DNA of 55,000 nucleotides, from contig JAGVVL010000028.1 of assembly GCA_018287875.1 (NCBI GenBank), positions 1-55,000 on the forward strand, given 5' to 3'. Below, piece after piece: positions 33,437 through 43,528 of this stretch. The position numbers and the translations under genes were made by a program. Source of the stretch: Nigrospora sphaerica. Its lineage: Eukaryota > Ascomycota > Sordariomycetes > Amphisphaeriales > Apiosporaceae. The notes under the pieces are model-generated. The model was not told the origin of the DNA, searched no databases, and was given only the letters and a program-made list of their open reading frames with translations. Numbering within the stretch: position 1 is the stretch's first letter; each line of letters begins with the position of its first letter.

Positions 33437-35895
33437 ATCTCATCCATGTGCGCTTCTTGCCGGGTTGCCACTTCCGTACTGCGTTCTTTGCTAACCATCT
33501 TTCGAGTCTTCGTGCGCCCCGTACCATGCCTCAGCCCCGTATGTGAGAATGGGAAGAACGCAGGTAAAGATGGCTTTCCGGAGGGCTCTTGGCGGAGGGC
33601 CTCGCTGGGTGTTGGCTAGGCTCCGGAGGTGTCATACGACGTTCCGCGCTTGTGCCGCTTTCCTCTTCACGTGCTCCGTGAACCGAAGCTTCGGGTCGAA
33701 CCAGACGCCGAGCCATCTTACGGGCTTCTCTGGGGCGTGCACCGTGAGGCCGTGGTCTCTTGCCGAGACGCTCGAAAGTCCCTCCGGGTTCTTTCCGCAT
33801 GTAAAGTGGAGCAAATCACTCTTCTCCGGGTCGATCGCGACCGTGTTTTCTCGGCCCCAGTTTAGGACGTCGTTTAGGTCGTTCGATAACTGTCGTGCGT
33901 TTCCCTGGAGGGACTTGCTTTCTCGGTAAAAGCGTAGATCATCCGCTTATCCGAATCGGTGTCTTGTGTCCTCGAGCAGGATATCTGCGATATATAGGAG
34001 GAAGAGGATGGGGAGGCGGGGAACCTTGTGGCAGACCGCATTGGATCGTCTGTGGTGCTGTTGTGACATCCTCGAGTCGAATCTGCACTTGTCTTTCTTC
34101 CATGAAGGAGCCCACGAACTTAACTAGCGGTGTGGCCCAGCCCTGTTGTCTCATACGGAGCATAAGCCGCTTCCTAAGCGTTGCGTCGAATGCGCCTTTC
34201 ACATCTAAGGTGAGAATCGAGGCTGTACGCCTAGTCTCTAGGGAATGTTCAATCTCGTGTGTTAAGCAGGCAAGGAGGTCCGAAGCTGCTCGTGTCGGCA
34301 AGGCGCCCGCTTGTTGTGGGCTGACTACCTTATATAGGAGTGCTGTGGTGGCGATCCGCCTCGCGGCGAGCCTTTCGAGGCCTTTCCCAAGACAGGAGAG
34401 GAGAGCGATCGGTCGCCAGGAGCGAGGGGTTGAAAGGTCTTTCTTGTTCGGTTTCCGTAACATCACGACCTCGGCTGTTCGGAATGGGCGTGGGTGGTGG
34501 CCAATCCGTAAGCAGGCCTGGAAGAGGGATCGTATCGGCTCTTGGACGGCATGCCAGCACGCTTTGAGTAGCCTTACCGAGATGCCATCGACTCCTGGTG
34601 AGGTGCTTTTCACCGCAATCGTGGCGGCTGTTAGCTCCTCTCTGGAGATGTAGGTGTCCCAGGGACGGGCGCGCCGCGGTATTGTCGGGATCTCAAGAGG
34701 GTCGCCCTCGAGGTCTTCGGCGTCCGTGAACCGCTCTAGGAGGGCCTTACGGAGGGCGTGTGCCTTCTCTTCCGTGTCTTCAATCGTCTTGTCCCCAATA
34801 ACGAGCGGGGGCGATGGAATGGCCGGCTGTAGCTTATGCCATTGAACCACCTTGTATAGGTCTTCGTCTCACTACCGCGAGGAAATGTTTTCGCTCTTCG
34901 AGGTGTCTCCAATCCCCTTGGCAATGTCTTCTTGCTCGCCGGAATGCGTCCCGGGCCTCCCGACAGGTGTCGGTCCACCATGGTGCGTCACGGCCGTCTT
35001 TAGCAGGTTGTTTCCCGACCGTTTCTAGCGCTTTTCGTAAAAGCCTCAGGATCTCCGTCGCCTGCAGGTCCAGCTGGTCTGTCGTAGGTGTCGGAGGGAG
35101 TGGCGTGCAGCTTTGCAGACCTAGTTCAATAATGCCGGCGAAGGTTTTCAGCTTATTTTCCGGTATGGAGTATCGATACTGCATCCTAGATATGCGACCG
35201 TTCCTTGGAATGGAGATTCGGATCGTTTCGTGGTCTGCCCCTGTTTGGAGTTTAGAGTCTACCACCGCCATAGCGAAAGGGGTGTTCGAGAATGTTAGAT
35301 CGATAGTATGCCCCGCCACGTTTGTCGGGACTCCTATCTCTCCTACATAGCTGAGTCCATTCGCGACGGCCCAGTCGTGGATCTCGAGCCCCGCGTTCCG
35401 GGTTTGTCGGATGTCTGGGTCCCAGGCGTTGTACCATGCGTTAAAGTCCCCCGCGACCACACAATTGGGTGGTGGTTGTAAGGCTAAGAGGAGTCGTGTC
35501 GCCTGGCTTAGTGGCTCATCTGGGGGTCTGTATACGTTAATGAAGGTGAAGTGGTCGATCTCGAACCATAGGAGATCTCTGGTCTTCCATGGCCTCTTCA
35601 ACCTTGTCTTCAGCCTGCTGTCTTTCCGGACATAGGTCATGACCCGAGGCCGGGTGGAAGTGCTGTCCCAGTGGTCGACCGGGACGTAAGCACTGTAGCC
35701 TGGGTGCGAGTTGAATCTGTTCCTGCAGTCGTTTATGACGGATGGCTCCTGTACGAGAATCACGTCTATGTGGTCCTCCCAGCATTGCTGTATTAAGGCC
35801 GTGTGGGCTGGTGACGATTTGCCCACGTTGGCCTGCGCCACCTGTAGGACTTGTCGTCCTAACCTGGTGCGTGTCGAGTGCATCCGATCGTTTTC

Positions 35896-37530
35896 CTATT
35901 CATAGTCGACACTAGCTATGCTGTCGAGCACGCGGTAGTTTATGCGTGGCATGTTCCGTTGGCTGCGCTTCGTCCTGTTCTCCTGGGTGGGCTGAGGCCG
36001 TCTTCCTGGGGTTTCCATGGCCGCGTGAGTCGGGTTTTCTGTGGCTACATCGACGATGTGCCTGTCGGCATTAGGTGTGTCTAGTATCGGGCTGGCTTCT
36101 TCTTGTGTGTTGCCTCCCTGGCTTGTTCCTTGCAGTTGGGCTGTCTTGTAAAGCAAGCTACCGGTCTGGCGGATCTTAGCGAGCTCATTTCGTGTAAGGC
36201 GTACTAACTTGCCCTTCTTCACTACTGGCTTCGCCGGGCAGTTTTCGTGGCTCGCTGGAGCGGGCCCGTAGCAGTTCGCACACCGTGGGCGTTCCTGGCA
36301 CGGCTGTGGGTGGTTATGACCTGCCGGGAGCCGGGCGCTGCAGTTCTCGCATCTACTAGTTCGCGTGCAGACTCGGCTCGGGTGATATCCTTGGCATCCC
36401 GGGTTGTGTCGGCTGGGAGGCGTGCGCTTCTCGATTAGCCGGGCGGGCCCGCTCGTAGCGAAGAGCCGAAACGGACGGACTTTCTGTAGGAACGAGACAA
36501 TGCATGATCTCTTGTTCGTCCCCGGTATCGGTTCCTGTCGCGACCAGCGCACGCTAACTGGTTCGATGCCGGTTTGCGCAATGACTTCATCTCGTAGGAG
36601 TGTGTCGGTCTCGAATGTCTCGCCGAAGATGTTCGGGAGGCGCGTCGGGCAGCCGGGGACCACGTAGTTAACCCACGTGATCGGGACCTCGACTGCGTTA
36701 GCTCGGAGGCTTCGCGCCAGTTCTTCCTTTCTTCGGAGAAGTATCTCTCTTGTTTCCTTATTCCTTGGACGGACGGCAACGCCTGTAGCTGTATGGTAGA
36801 CGTCTGGGACGTCAACCAGAGATAGGTCGAGGGTCTTGCATACGGCCTGTCGTAGAGCAAAGTTGTATTGGGCATGTGCCCAGTTTCGGTGTTCCTCTGG
36901 GATCCTCACGAGAACCCGGAGGTCCTCTCGTTGATTCGCTTGCTGGGTTCGCTTGTTTGCACCGTCTTGGGGCTGTGGCTTCTGTCCCGCTCCGGCAATG
37001 TCGGCCCAGGTGCGCGTGTGGGCCCCGAGGGCCCCGCACGGGTCGGGCCGCCCTCCGGTAAGAGGCGCTCGTTCGGGCGGGGGCAAGTCGTGTCCCCGAT
37101 CTTGGCGTGTAGGAAAGCTGTGAAGCCTTTCGCGATCTCCGCGGCTAATTCCTTGTCTTCGTCGCGGTATTCTTCGATAATGCTGTCTAGGGCGCGGGCG
37201 ATCTTCGTGAGCACCGATCGTCGGGTGTTGTGTTGCTTGTCCATATCGCCCAGGATCGGGGCCAGTGCGTCCTAGGCCGGATGGTGTGCTTGCGCTGTAG
37301 TCTGCAGCGCGGCTTCTTCCGGCGTCGAAGCTTCTCGAGTGTCGTCGACCTTCCTTCGGTTTCGCAGTGGACCGTTCGCAGGGCCTCATTCTGCCCCGTT
37401 CGCTTCCTCTTGTGAATATAAGTGGGGGAGCTTCTTCAAGGTGGTCGGGAGGATAGTTTCCCGTCATCACCTCATCGGTGATGTCCTCACAAGGAGGTGA
37501 AGCCATCACGATGATGGTCCCAGAGTCCAT
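35896..37530 (-). CDS. LINE-2 ORF1, gag-like zinc-knuckle protein, intact
   Basis: This unbroken 544-residue ORF1 is preceded by about 100 bp of 5' UTR and ends 12 bp before ORF2 starts. The N-terminal half is Arg/Pro-rich and partly low complexity. A conserved central region follows (LRVLVRIPEEHRNWAHAQ, TTWVNYVVPG-like). Three CCHC-type knuckles come next: CQGYHPSRVC, CENCSARLPAGHNHPQPC and CANCYGPAPASHENC. This is the arrangement of ORF1 in Tad1-like LINEs, a presumed RNA-binding nucleoprotein. It is notable that it is open while its ORF2 partner is dead. Confidence 0.88.
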   Translation of the reverse strand: MDSGTIIVMASPPCEDITDEVMTGNYPPDHLEEAPPLIFTRGSERGRMRPCERSTAKPKEGRRHSRSFDAGRSRAADYSASTPSGLGRTGPDPGRYGQATQHPTIGAHEDRPRPRQHYRRIPRRRQGISRGDRERLHSFPTRQDRGHDLPPPERAPLTGGRPDPCGALGAHTRTWADIAGAGQKPQPQDGANKRTQQANQREDLRVLVRIPEEHRNWAHAQYNFALRQAVCKTLDLSLVDVPDVYHTATGVAVRPRNKETREILLRRKEELARSLRANAVEVPITWVNYVVPGCPTRLPNIFGETFETDTLLRDEVIAQTGIEPVSVRWSRQEPIPGTNKRSCIVSFLQKVRPFRLFATSGPARLIEKRTPPSRHNPGCQGYHPSRVCTRTSRCENCSARLPAGHNHPQPCQERPRCANCYGPAPASHENCPAKPVVKKGKLVRLTRNELAKIRQTGSLLYKTAQLQGTSQGGNTQEEASPILDTPNADRHIVDVATENPTHAAMETPGRRPQPTQENRTKRSQRNMPRINYRVLDSIASVDYE

Positions 37531-37630
37531 CTGGCCTCTGGGTTGGCGTTGAGGCGCCGTTGGAGGGTTGTTAAGGATTTGGCAGTAAATAGCGGGCTGG
37601 CACTAACAGTGGGTGCCAGAAAAGAATAGA

Positions 37631-37642
37631 TTACTCCCATCT
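37631..37642. repeat. Right target-site duplication of LINE-2
   Basis: TTACTCCCATCT, identical to 26,141-26,152, marks the 5' end of LINE-2. Confidence 0.9.
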
Positions 37643-37740
37643 ATGGGTGAGATAGATGCTTAGATTGATCACTGAGGTAATGACTGTTTAACTAGGAAAT
37701 CCTTCTGACTTATATACCAAGTCATTCCCTCACGTAGATG

Positions 37741-37875
37741 TGTTGGATATGTTGGATATGTTGGATACGTTGGATATGTTGGATATGTTGGATATGTTGG
37801 ATATGTTGGATATGTTGGATATGTTGGATATGTTGGATATTTTGGATATGTTGGATATGTTGGATATGTTGGATA
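37741..37875. repeat. 9-bp minisatellite, 15 copies
   Basis: Fifteen consecutive copies of TGTTGGATA are present, with single variants CGTTGGATA (37,768-37,776) and TTTTGGATA (37,840-37,848). Because the unit is a multiple of three, all frames stay open and give artificial Thr-Tyr-Pro or His-Ile-Gln repeats on the minus strand. No gene context supports translation. Confidence 0.97.
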
Positions 37876-38245
37876 TGTTGTGATCCCACATATCCTAACA
37901 TATCGGATAGGTAAGCGACAGGGGTTGATATGCGGAATATGTTTGGTAACCACATAACGCTCATATTGTGTCACGTGACCCCTGGTTCCCAATCCGGAGC
38001 TGTCTTTCTTTCGGTGTTGTTCCTCGTCGTTCCTGGGGACGTTTCCTTGACTGGTCCCTTCGTGGCTGGTGGAATGCTGGAGTGGCTGGTGCGTTGCCCT
38101 AGCCACTTTGGCTTAGATTCTTGGGGTCGTAACACTCCGGCACGGTCCCTCCTGTGCAGGAATAAATCCAGCCAGCTACGGTACGTACCGCCAGCCGTGG
38201 GCGTAGTTGGTCTGTACGTCATCCTGTGCCCTTGTACCTATGTAC

Positions 38246-38575
38246 TCATGCGTAACACGGACGTGAAGTTGTCGTGGGCCCGTTGCCGGTGGTTGACGTC
38301 ATCAGTGTGGTCGATGGTTGCTTAGTTGTACTGCTGAAGAGGCATTCTGTGAGTTCCCTGTTAGCATCTATAAACTCTTCGATGGTCACCCTTCAATCTG
38401 CAATCATGGTACCTGGTAGACATTGCGAGTGCCATTCATTTTGGTACACGCATAACCCAGATGCACAGATCCTGGGCCCAGTCCAGCCGTTTCCACCACA
38501 TTGGCCCCACAAAGGCGCCCCCTGGGCCGAGACCAGAGCTGCCAGAGCAGCCACGATACCGTAATGAGGCTTCAT
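38246..38575 (-). CDS. Small secreted protein with CBM1 cellulose-binding domain
   Basis: The ATG at 38,573-38,575 begins a signal peptide ([19 protein letters not shown]) followed directly by a family 1 carbohydrate-binding module: [16 protein letters not shown] ... [13 protein letters not shown]. Its four Cys and the aromatic face (Trp, Trp) are present. A 66-nt intron (38,347-38,412; donor GTACCA, branch CTAAC, acceptor ACAG) leads to exon 2. Exon 2 encodes a Ser/Thr-rich tail ([19 protein letters not shown]) and stops at 38,246-38,248. The product is 87 residues, with no catalytic domain. Such tails usually link CBM1 to an enzyme, so it may be a stand-alone binder or the stub of a truncated hydrolase. 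The splice model is my reading. Confidence 0.75.
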
Positions 38576-39377
38576 AGGAGATTGTCTTTGGATCTAGGGC
38601 AGGCCCGTGGTCGATTCACTGTGAATGTGACGAACTAAGATGGTCCAGTTCACGCAAGGCCAAGGCTACTTATAGTTAGAGGGTGTCGACGACGGTCGGC
38701 CCTTTCTATCGAGGAATATTATTACCCAAGTCCCACCAATGATGTAGTAAGATGTTTTTATCCATCTAGAGGTTGCCTTGCGGGCCACCGTAAGTAAGAT
38801 GGGTAAATTTGGATGCATGCCCTATGCTGATTTGCCACCAATGACAGCCCGCTCGGTTACCGAAAGGTGTCACATTATCTCACCCCGTCGGTGGATAGCC
38901 TCCGGGTAAGAAACAGGTTAGTTTAGTGAGGAAAAGAGAAAATTAGTAGCACCATTCCTAAGACTTGACCTTAGTCAGCTTTAGGGTCTAAGCTGATCGA
39001 CCTCGAGGATTTACTGGGATCAAGGGCTTCCAATCTAGTAGTGAAGCTTAGATTCCAGGTAGATGCTTACTACGCGACGGATGAAGCAGGATATTTACTG
39101 AGAATGAATTTAAATCAGTCCAGAATGGTTTTTGATCGATGTCATGTCGATCTCGGCCATCCAAGGCAGCTCTTATTTCCACAGCCCGTACAACGTATCG
39201 GAAGTTATCTAAAATTTGTAGCCGTGCTTCCCAGTTCAGTTTCAGGGGAGAAACCGGCTTAGCTGAAGAGATCTCAGATGCATTAATATTAGCAACGGTG
39301 GCTCTCAGGTCACATCTTAATCGCTATGGGGCATCCGTCATACCTTTTCCATCGTACAGCACATTTTCGGGCCCCAT
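38576..39377. other. Unassigned region
   Basis: About 800 bp between the CBM1 gene and the minus-strand LINE-A. A 73-residue plus-strand ORF at 39,041-39,262 has no recognisable motif. The CBM1 promoter should lie at its left end. Nothing else is seen. Confidence 0.35.
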
Positions 39378-39391
39378 GAAGGAACCGTTGT
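39378..39391. repeat. Left target-site duplication of LINE-A(-)
   Basis: GAAGGAACCGTTGT, repeated exactly at 44,992-45,005, joins the host sequence to the (TTA)n tail of the minus-strand LINE. Confidence 0.92.
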
Positions 39392-39420
39392 TTATTATTG
39401 TTCTTACACCTAGCGACCTA

Positions 39421-39433
39421 TCTAGGCCATGAG
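39421..39433. repeat. Left target-site duplication of nested LINE-A fragment
   Basis: TCTAGGCCATGAG here and at 40,191-40,203. The sequence belongs to the 3' UTR of LINE-A(-), split by the newcomer. Confidence 0.92.
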
Positions 39434-40160
39434 CTAGGTGGATCCTAACAAGGCCGACTCGACGGCGCAGACGGATAGGCCCGGAAGTCCCTGACCGTAA
39501 GAGATGGCTAGACGTGTGGCTGGCCGGAGAGTCGGCAAGCAAGGCCGAGGAGAGGGACTGGCTCCAGAGATGGCAGCAAAGCCAGACACTGCGGCAAAAC
39601 CAGACATCGCGAGCTCCAGCAATAACTAAAAAGCCTCCGGACAAGCATGTCCTTAAGCTCCATAAGGGGCTCCACAAGGCGGAGAGCTCGATCCTCGTCC
39701 AGGCAAGGACTGGCAAGATCGGACTGCGAGACTTCCTCTTTAAACGCAGGGTCCCAGGCTTCGACAGCCCACGGTGCGATTGCGGTCAAGGTAGGAGACC
39801 GTCCGACATATCCTCGTTTTCTGCCCAAGGGAGAGAGAAAGACGAGAGCATCTCGTCCAAGCTCTAGGAGGACCGATAGACACGGACAGGATGCTCGACA
39901 CCCCAGGAAAAGCAGGAATTATCGCGAGATGGCTACTCCGCTCGGGCAGGCTAGACATGTTCCAGCTGGCGAATCAACTTATCAGCTAGGAAGCGGGCGC
40001 GCTGAGCCCGATCTCGGTATGGCAGGTCAAAGAGTAGATAGAAGCGGTACGACGCAGCGGAACCTAGGTTTTTCACCCGGCCGGACGTCAGCCCGGAACG
40101 GTTTTCCTAGGCTAAGATGCGCAGGGGGTCCTCATGGCCTTGATAGGTCGCTAGGTGTAA

Positions 40161-40190
<30 letters not shown>
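39434..40190 (+). mobile_element. 5'-truncated LINE-A inserted in tail of LINE-A(-)
   Basis: This 757-bp plus-strand fragment holds the last part of LINE-A ORF2 (WLDVWLAGESASKAEERDW, then GLRDFLFKRRVPGFDSP with the CDCGQG zinc motif), the 3' UTR and a (TAA)n tail. The 13-bp duplication TCTAGGCCATGAG flanks it. 5' truncation is typical for LINEs. It and its host are tail-to-tail, giving an inverted repeat of several hundred bp around 40,190. Confidence 0.93.
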
Positions 40191-40191
<1 letters not shown>

Positions 40192-40465
40192 CTAGGCCAT
40201 GAGGACCCCCTGCGCATCTTAGCCTAGGAAAACCGTTCCGGGCTGATGTCCGGCCGGGTGAAAAACCCAGGTTCCGCTGCGTCGTACCGCTTCTATCTAC
40301 TCTTTGACCTGCCATACCGAGATCGGGCTCAGCGCGCCCGCTTCTAGCTGATAAGTTGATTCGCTAGCTGGAACATGTCCAGCCTTCCGGAGCGGAGTAG
40401 CCATCTTGCGATGATTCCTGCTTTTCCTGGGGTGTCGAGCATCCTGTCCGTGTCTATCGGTTCTC

Positions 40466-43400
40466 CTAGAGCTTGGACGAGATGCTCTCGTCTTTCTCTT
40501 TCCCGTGGGCAGAAAACGAGGATATGCCGGACGGTCTCCCTGCCCTGACCGCAGGCGCACCAAGGGCTGTCGAAGCCTGGGACCCTACGCTTAAAAGGAA
40601 GTCTCGCAGCCCAATCTTGCCAGTCCTCGCTTGAACAAGGATGGAGCTCTCGGCCTTATGGAGTCCCTTATGGAGCTTGAGGACGTGCTTGTCTGGCGGC
40701 ATCTTAGTTGCTGCTGGGGTTCGTGCTGCTCGATTTTGCTGCGCTTGTTGCCATCTTTGAAGCCAGTCTCTCTCCTCAGCCTTATGTGCTGAGTCTCCAG
40801 CTAGCCATATATCTAGCCATCTCTTGCGGTCGGGGATTTCCGGACCTGTTGGTCTGCGCCGTCGAGTCGGCCTTGTTAGGATCCACTTAGCTGCCATGTC
40901 GCATCTAGTTTGGATAAGTGATGCGATACGCGGCTGTTGGAGCCTCTCTTCCGACGCCGCCACTCTTTTGTTCAGCCATACGTCTAGGGGTGATACGTAG
41001 GCTTCTGTTTCTAGTGTCGTAGCTGCTGTCGCCTTGAAGGCCCCTGTGACTTTGCGGAGGCACTCGGTCTGAATATCGCCTAGTGTCTTAGCCCTGCTTT
41101 TCGAGATGTGATGGTGCCATTCTGAGGCTCCGTATCCTATAGCAGACCGTACGACAGCTGTGTAGACTTGGCGGGCTCGCTGAAGAGACGCACCCCATGT
41201 CGAGCCGGCTATCCGGTTTAGCGCATAGACCTGCGTGGCCATCTTCTTCGATATCGACTGGATATGGGCATCCCAGCGGAGACGCCTATCTACCTGGACG
41301 CCAAGGACGCGACAGGAGTCTTCTGGTTCGATTTCGTGGCCTTCTAGGGCTATCTTTATGTCCGGACCTTTTCGTTTTCGGGAGAAGTGGACTAAGTGGT
41401 ATTTCCTAACTGCGAAGGTCATGCCGTGGCTGACTGCCCATTCTTTGCAGACCCTATGAGCGGCTTCCAGCCGCTCGCAGGTCTGCTCTGGGTCTAAGCC
41501 GAAGCCCACGAGGTTCGTGTCGTCTGCGAAGGCTATAGTGGCTATCCCTGGTACAGCGCGGAGAGCCTTATAGAGACCGGCTGTATAGAGGCAGAAGAGG
41601 ATGGGCGATAGGGGTGAGCCCTGCGGGACGCCTGCTGGGACTAGGATCTCGTCCGATTCCTGGCCGTCGAAAAACAGCGTGGTAGATCGGTCGGATAGGA
41701 AGCTTCGGATCCAGTTAATGGTCCATATAGGGATCCATAACGCGCGTAAGTTGGCAAGGAGCCTTCTATGGTCAACGGAGTCGAAAGCGCCTGAGATATC
41801 CAGCGATAGAAGGGTTGCTACACCTCCATGCTTCCAGGCTGTTCGGACTAGGTCCGTTAGCAGCCGTAAGGCCGTTTCCGTGGAGCGGCCCTTTCGGTTC
41901 CCCATCTGTTCGTCCGGGAGCAGCCCGTTTTCTTCCGCAAAGCTGGCTAGCCGTTGCGCCAGCAGGCTCTCGATCACCTTCCCCATGGTGTTAAGTAGCG
42001 CGATAGGTCTCCATCCGCCGGCTTGGTGGTACTCGTTTGGCTGCTTTCCTGGTTTCCGGAGGATAACGGTCACTGCTTTCCGGAACGCTGTTGGATAGTA
42101 TCCTATACGCCAGCATGCTTCCGCTAGGGAGGCTAAGGCCTGGAAGAGGGCTTTCCTAAGCGCTTAAGGAATCCGTTCGGAAGCTGGTCTGGTCCAGGTG
42201 CTTTCCACTGGCCTGCCTTGCTTAAGACGTCTTGGACCTGCTCCGCTGTCACCTCGCCGTCGATGTCAAGAGGCGCTGCGAGCCGGTTTGTTATACGGAA
42301 GCCGGTATGCATGGCCTTAGGGAGAGGGTAAAACCTCTCTCGGAAGGCCTCCGTTTTCTCCTTATGGGTCGTTGCTTCGCCTCGCGGTGTGTGAAGCGTG
42401 GGGACGGCTGGAGGTAGCGGCGGTGCGGCTCCTTCGGTTCTGGCCCATCTCGCGATGTTCCAGACGCCAGATGGCTGGCTAGAGGCCTCGTGAAGCATGT
42501 TTCTCCAGGTCGCTGTCTTTGCAGTGCGGATCGTTTTCTTTTTCGTAAGGGATGCTTGCCGAAGAGCTCGCCAGGCTGCGTCTGTCCTATCGGATAGCCA
42601 TGTTCGCTGGGCTCGTCTCTCCTCCTCTATAGCTTCTTTTGTTTCGTGGTTCCACCATGCCTTGCCTCTCCCCTTAGAGTGGCGGAGGGGGCAACTAGGT
42701 CGGCTATCCGAGTTAGCTCCTTAGTTAACGTTTCGGTGTATTTATCGATTTTCCCCGGTGTCTCGAGTAGCCCTGGCTGCGGAAGGTGTGTCGCCTCGGC
42801 CTTCGCTTGGTTATAGTCAGCTGTTTTCCAGCTGCGCCGTGGCTTGTTCTGGGGGTCGTTTTGAGGTCCAGCCACGCGTATCACCTGGGGAGGTGATCGG
42901 ATCCAGCATATGGGGCGTACCCGTCGTAGGCAGCTCGGAGATCGTCCGTGGCCCACGCCAGGTCGATCGTGGAGTCCATGCACCCTCTTCGAGTCCATGT
43001 CGGTGTTCCAGGGGGAGTGATAAGCTGGAGTCTCCAGGATTCTGCTAGCTGGAGTAGCTTATCGGCTGCCTTATGAGGTCTAATGTTGTATCCTCCCCAG
43101 ATAGGGTGGTAAACGTTAAAGTCTCCTACGAGGACTGTTCGTCCTAGCTGGGGACCGGTAAGGAGGGCTTCGATAGCTGGCAGGTCTGATCTGCTAATCG
43201 ATCCAGGAGGAGGCGAGTATACGCAGATGACTGTTATAGGACCATCTGGCAACTGGATCGTGATGTTGCACCTATCTGATTGCGCCTTATAAGTCCACTG
43301 CGCTGGGGGGTGCTTCTTATTAATGTAGATGCAAGCTCTGCCTCCCTCGGCGGCATAAAGAAGGTAGTACGGAGAGGATCTCGGGCAGTAGGTGGTCGGC

Positions 43401-43528
43401 ATATGTGGGTTTCGCCAGGGCTCTTGGATAGCTAGGACGTCGTACTCTTCGGAGATGGCATCGACTGCCGGGATCTGTGCTTTCTTGCTTTTCTGCGTGT
43501 TCCAGTGTAGGATCCTTAGCGTTGTCAT
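40466..43528 (-). CDS. LINE-A(-) ORF2, endonuclease and reverse transcriptase
   Basis: The start (CAT 43,526-43,528) gives LRILHWNTQKSKKAQIP and an endonuclease with LAIQEPWRNP and VGDFNVYHPIWGG. The RT has GWRPIALLNTMGKVIE, LSLDISGAFDSVDHRRL, VPQGSPLSPILF and IAFADDTNLVG. Frames shift near 42,900, 42,640 and 42,148 and near 40,595. At 42,148 and 40,595 the plus-strand copy has one more base in the same homopolymer and remains in frame. The RT half (about 40,600-42,073) is open. It ends with the zinc tail also seen in LINE-A(+). Confidence 0.9.

Larger units (their letters stand above)
26356..35883 (-). pseudogene. LINE-2 ORF2: endonuclease, reverse transcriptase, RNase H (split)
   Basis: Segments at 33,437-35,883, 26,898-27,795 and about 26,356-26,702 form one ORF2. 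The endonuclease part shows QANVGKSS, VQEPSV, VAGDFNAWY and GADHETI. The RT part shows SWRPIALLSCLGKGLE, LTLDVKGAFDA and GLPQGSP, then the catalytic box where YADD should be; it reads stop-ADD (TAA at 33,957-33,959). RNase H shows LVVFSDGSKG, FDGEAVGAWQGL, VCLDNTSV and WVPGHEGIQGNEEADRLAKEG. The C-terminus (CVCRMLRTPEHLVYC) is a zinc-binding tail. Reading across the LINE-A duplication gives EIDRVLREAIRAVLPVW, confirming one ancestral gene. Frameshifts occur as well. It is dead as it stands, because of the two insertions and the catalytic stop. Confidence 0.92.
26153..37630 (-). mobile_element. LINE-2: Tad-like non-LTR retrotransposon, split by two insertions
   Basis: This is a complete minus-strand LINE: 5' end at 37,630, 3' end a (CTT)n/(GAA)n tail at 26,153-26,171. 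It is bounded by the 12-bp duplication TTACTCCCATCT. It carries ORF1 with zinc knuckles, and ORF2 with an APE-type endonuclease, reverse transcriptase, RNase H and a C-terminal zinc motif, the layout of Tad1-like elements. Two later insertions interrupt ORF2: a solo LTR (26,708-26,892) and a whole LINE-A (27,809-33,423). Without them and their duplications the element is about 5.66 kb. It is the oldest member of the nest. Confidence 0.93.

Noticed and set aside
37669..38106. A 145-residue minus-strand ORF with Thr-Tyr-Pro repeats, as a possible structural or ice-binding protein
   Set aside because: The repeat arises from the 9-bp minisatellite, which keeps every frame open. There is no signal peptide, domain or conserved flank.
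39041..39262. A 73-residue ORF as gypsy gag remnant
   Set aside because: No zinc knuckle or capsid-like sequence is present and it does not connect to pol across the LINE insertion site.
39392..39433. A 5' inversion by twin priming in the 39,434 LINE fragment
   Set aside because: The inverted 42 bp are the missing 3' end of the minus-strand LINE-A, and exact 13-bp duplications show a nested insertion instead.
40162..40190. (TAA)n runs here and at 33,410-33,426 as independent microsatellites
   Set aside because: They are the 3' tails of LINE-A copies, directly followed by target duplications.
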